14,153 nucleotides of DNA from an uncultured Eubacteriales bacterium. Lineage in GTDB: Bacteria > Bacillota > Clostridia > Oscillospirales > CAG-272. Both the position numbers and the translations under genes were made by a program. Position 1 is the stretch's first letter; every line of letters starts with the position of its first letter. The stretch lies in the NCBI GenBank assembly GCA_900544985.1, contig UQXK01000044.1, positions 1-14,153 of the forward strand, read 5' to 3'. The notes under the pieces are model-generated. The model searched no databases, was not told the origin of the DNA, and saw only the letters and a program-made list of their open reading frames with translations. Below are positions 14,103 through 14,153 of the stretch, one piece after another.

Positions 14103-14153
14103 CCTACTTTTCTTATAAGAAAAGTAGGCAAAAGAACACACCTTTCTTTCGGA
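14103..14153 (+). repeat. Composite palindromic repeat, copy E (partial, runs off the window)
   Basis: A perfect 26-nt palindrome (arms CCTACTTTTCTTA and TAAGAAAAGTAGG, 14103-14128) begins on the base after the ybaK stop. A variant CAAAAGAAC box and the start of a second H1 (ACACCTTTCTTTCGGA) follow up to the window end. The H1 stem differs from the other copies, but both arms changed together. Confidence 0.7.

Noticed and set aside
1..14153. CRISPR array or classical insertion sequence
   Set aside because: The repeats are few, palindromic and composite, without regular spacers. No transposase, integrase or Cas gene is present.

Overview
The window looks like a chromosomal segment of a member of the Bacillota, most likely class Clostridia. 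The clues are near-consensus SigA-type promoters, strong GGAGG ribosome binding sites, moderate G+C with frequent ATA isoleucine codons, and a gene set (FliB-like methylase, DUF1653, CmpB-type membrane protein, YbaK proteins, beta-CASP hydrolase) common in gut Clostridia. This placement is inference, because no rRNA or marker gene is present.

Layout. Positions 1-281 hold a composite palindromic repeat whose last hairpin runs into the 3' end of a minus-strand beta-CASP metallo-beta-lactamase gene (257-1879). A 387-base divergent region follows, carrying a consensus promoter (2111-2139) and a terminator-like leader structure (2178-2240). They precede a seven-gene plus-strand operon (2267-8719): D-amino acid aminotransferase, D-glutamate cyclase-like DUF4392 protein, pxpB, pxpC, ycsI/DUF1445, pxpA and alanine racemase. 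A second repeat copy (8720-9028) ends this operon. Then come an EamA transporter (9146-10066), an AT-rich YbaK-type deacylase (10243-10710), a third repeat copy (10774-10992), a minus-strand CmpB-like membrane protein (11025-11651), and a minus-strand pair made of DUF1653 and a FliB-like protein (12042-13406). A divergent YbaK Cys-tRNA(Pro) deacylase gene (13632-14102) ends at the start of another repeat copy that runs off the window.

How the genes work together. Alanine racemase interconverts L- and D-Ala. The aminotransferase links D-Ala and 2-oxoglutarate to pyruvate and D-Glu. A D-glutamate cyclase links D-Glu to 5-oxo-D-proline. PxpABC opens 5-oxoproline to glutamate with ATP. Together they would connect peptidoglycan-type D-amino acids with 5-oxoproline and central nitrogen metabolism. 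The DUF1445 and DUF4392 proteins correspond to the two regions of the vertebrate fusion protein DGLUCY, here split into two genes.

The least explained part is the repeat family. It is a set of modular, perfectly or nearly perfectly palindromic hairpins in a fixed order and orientation, often starting at or within a stop codon. Stems are kept while sequences and loops change.
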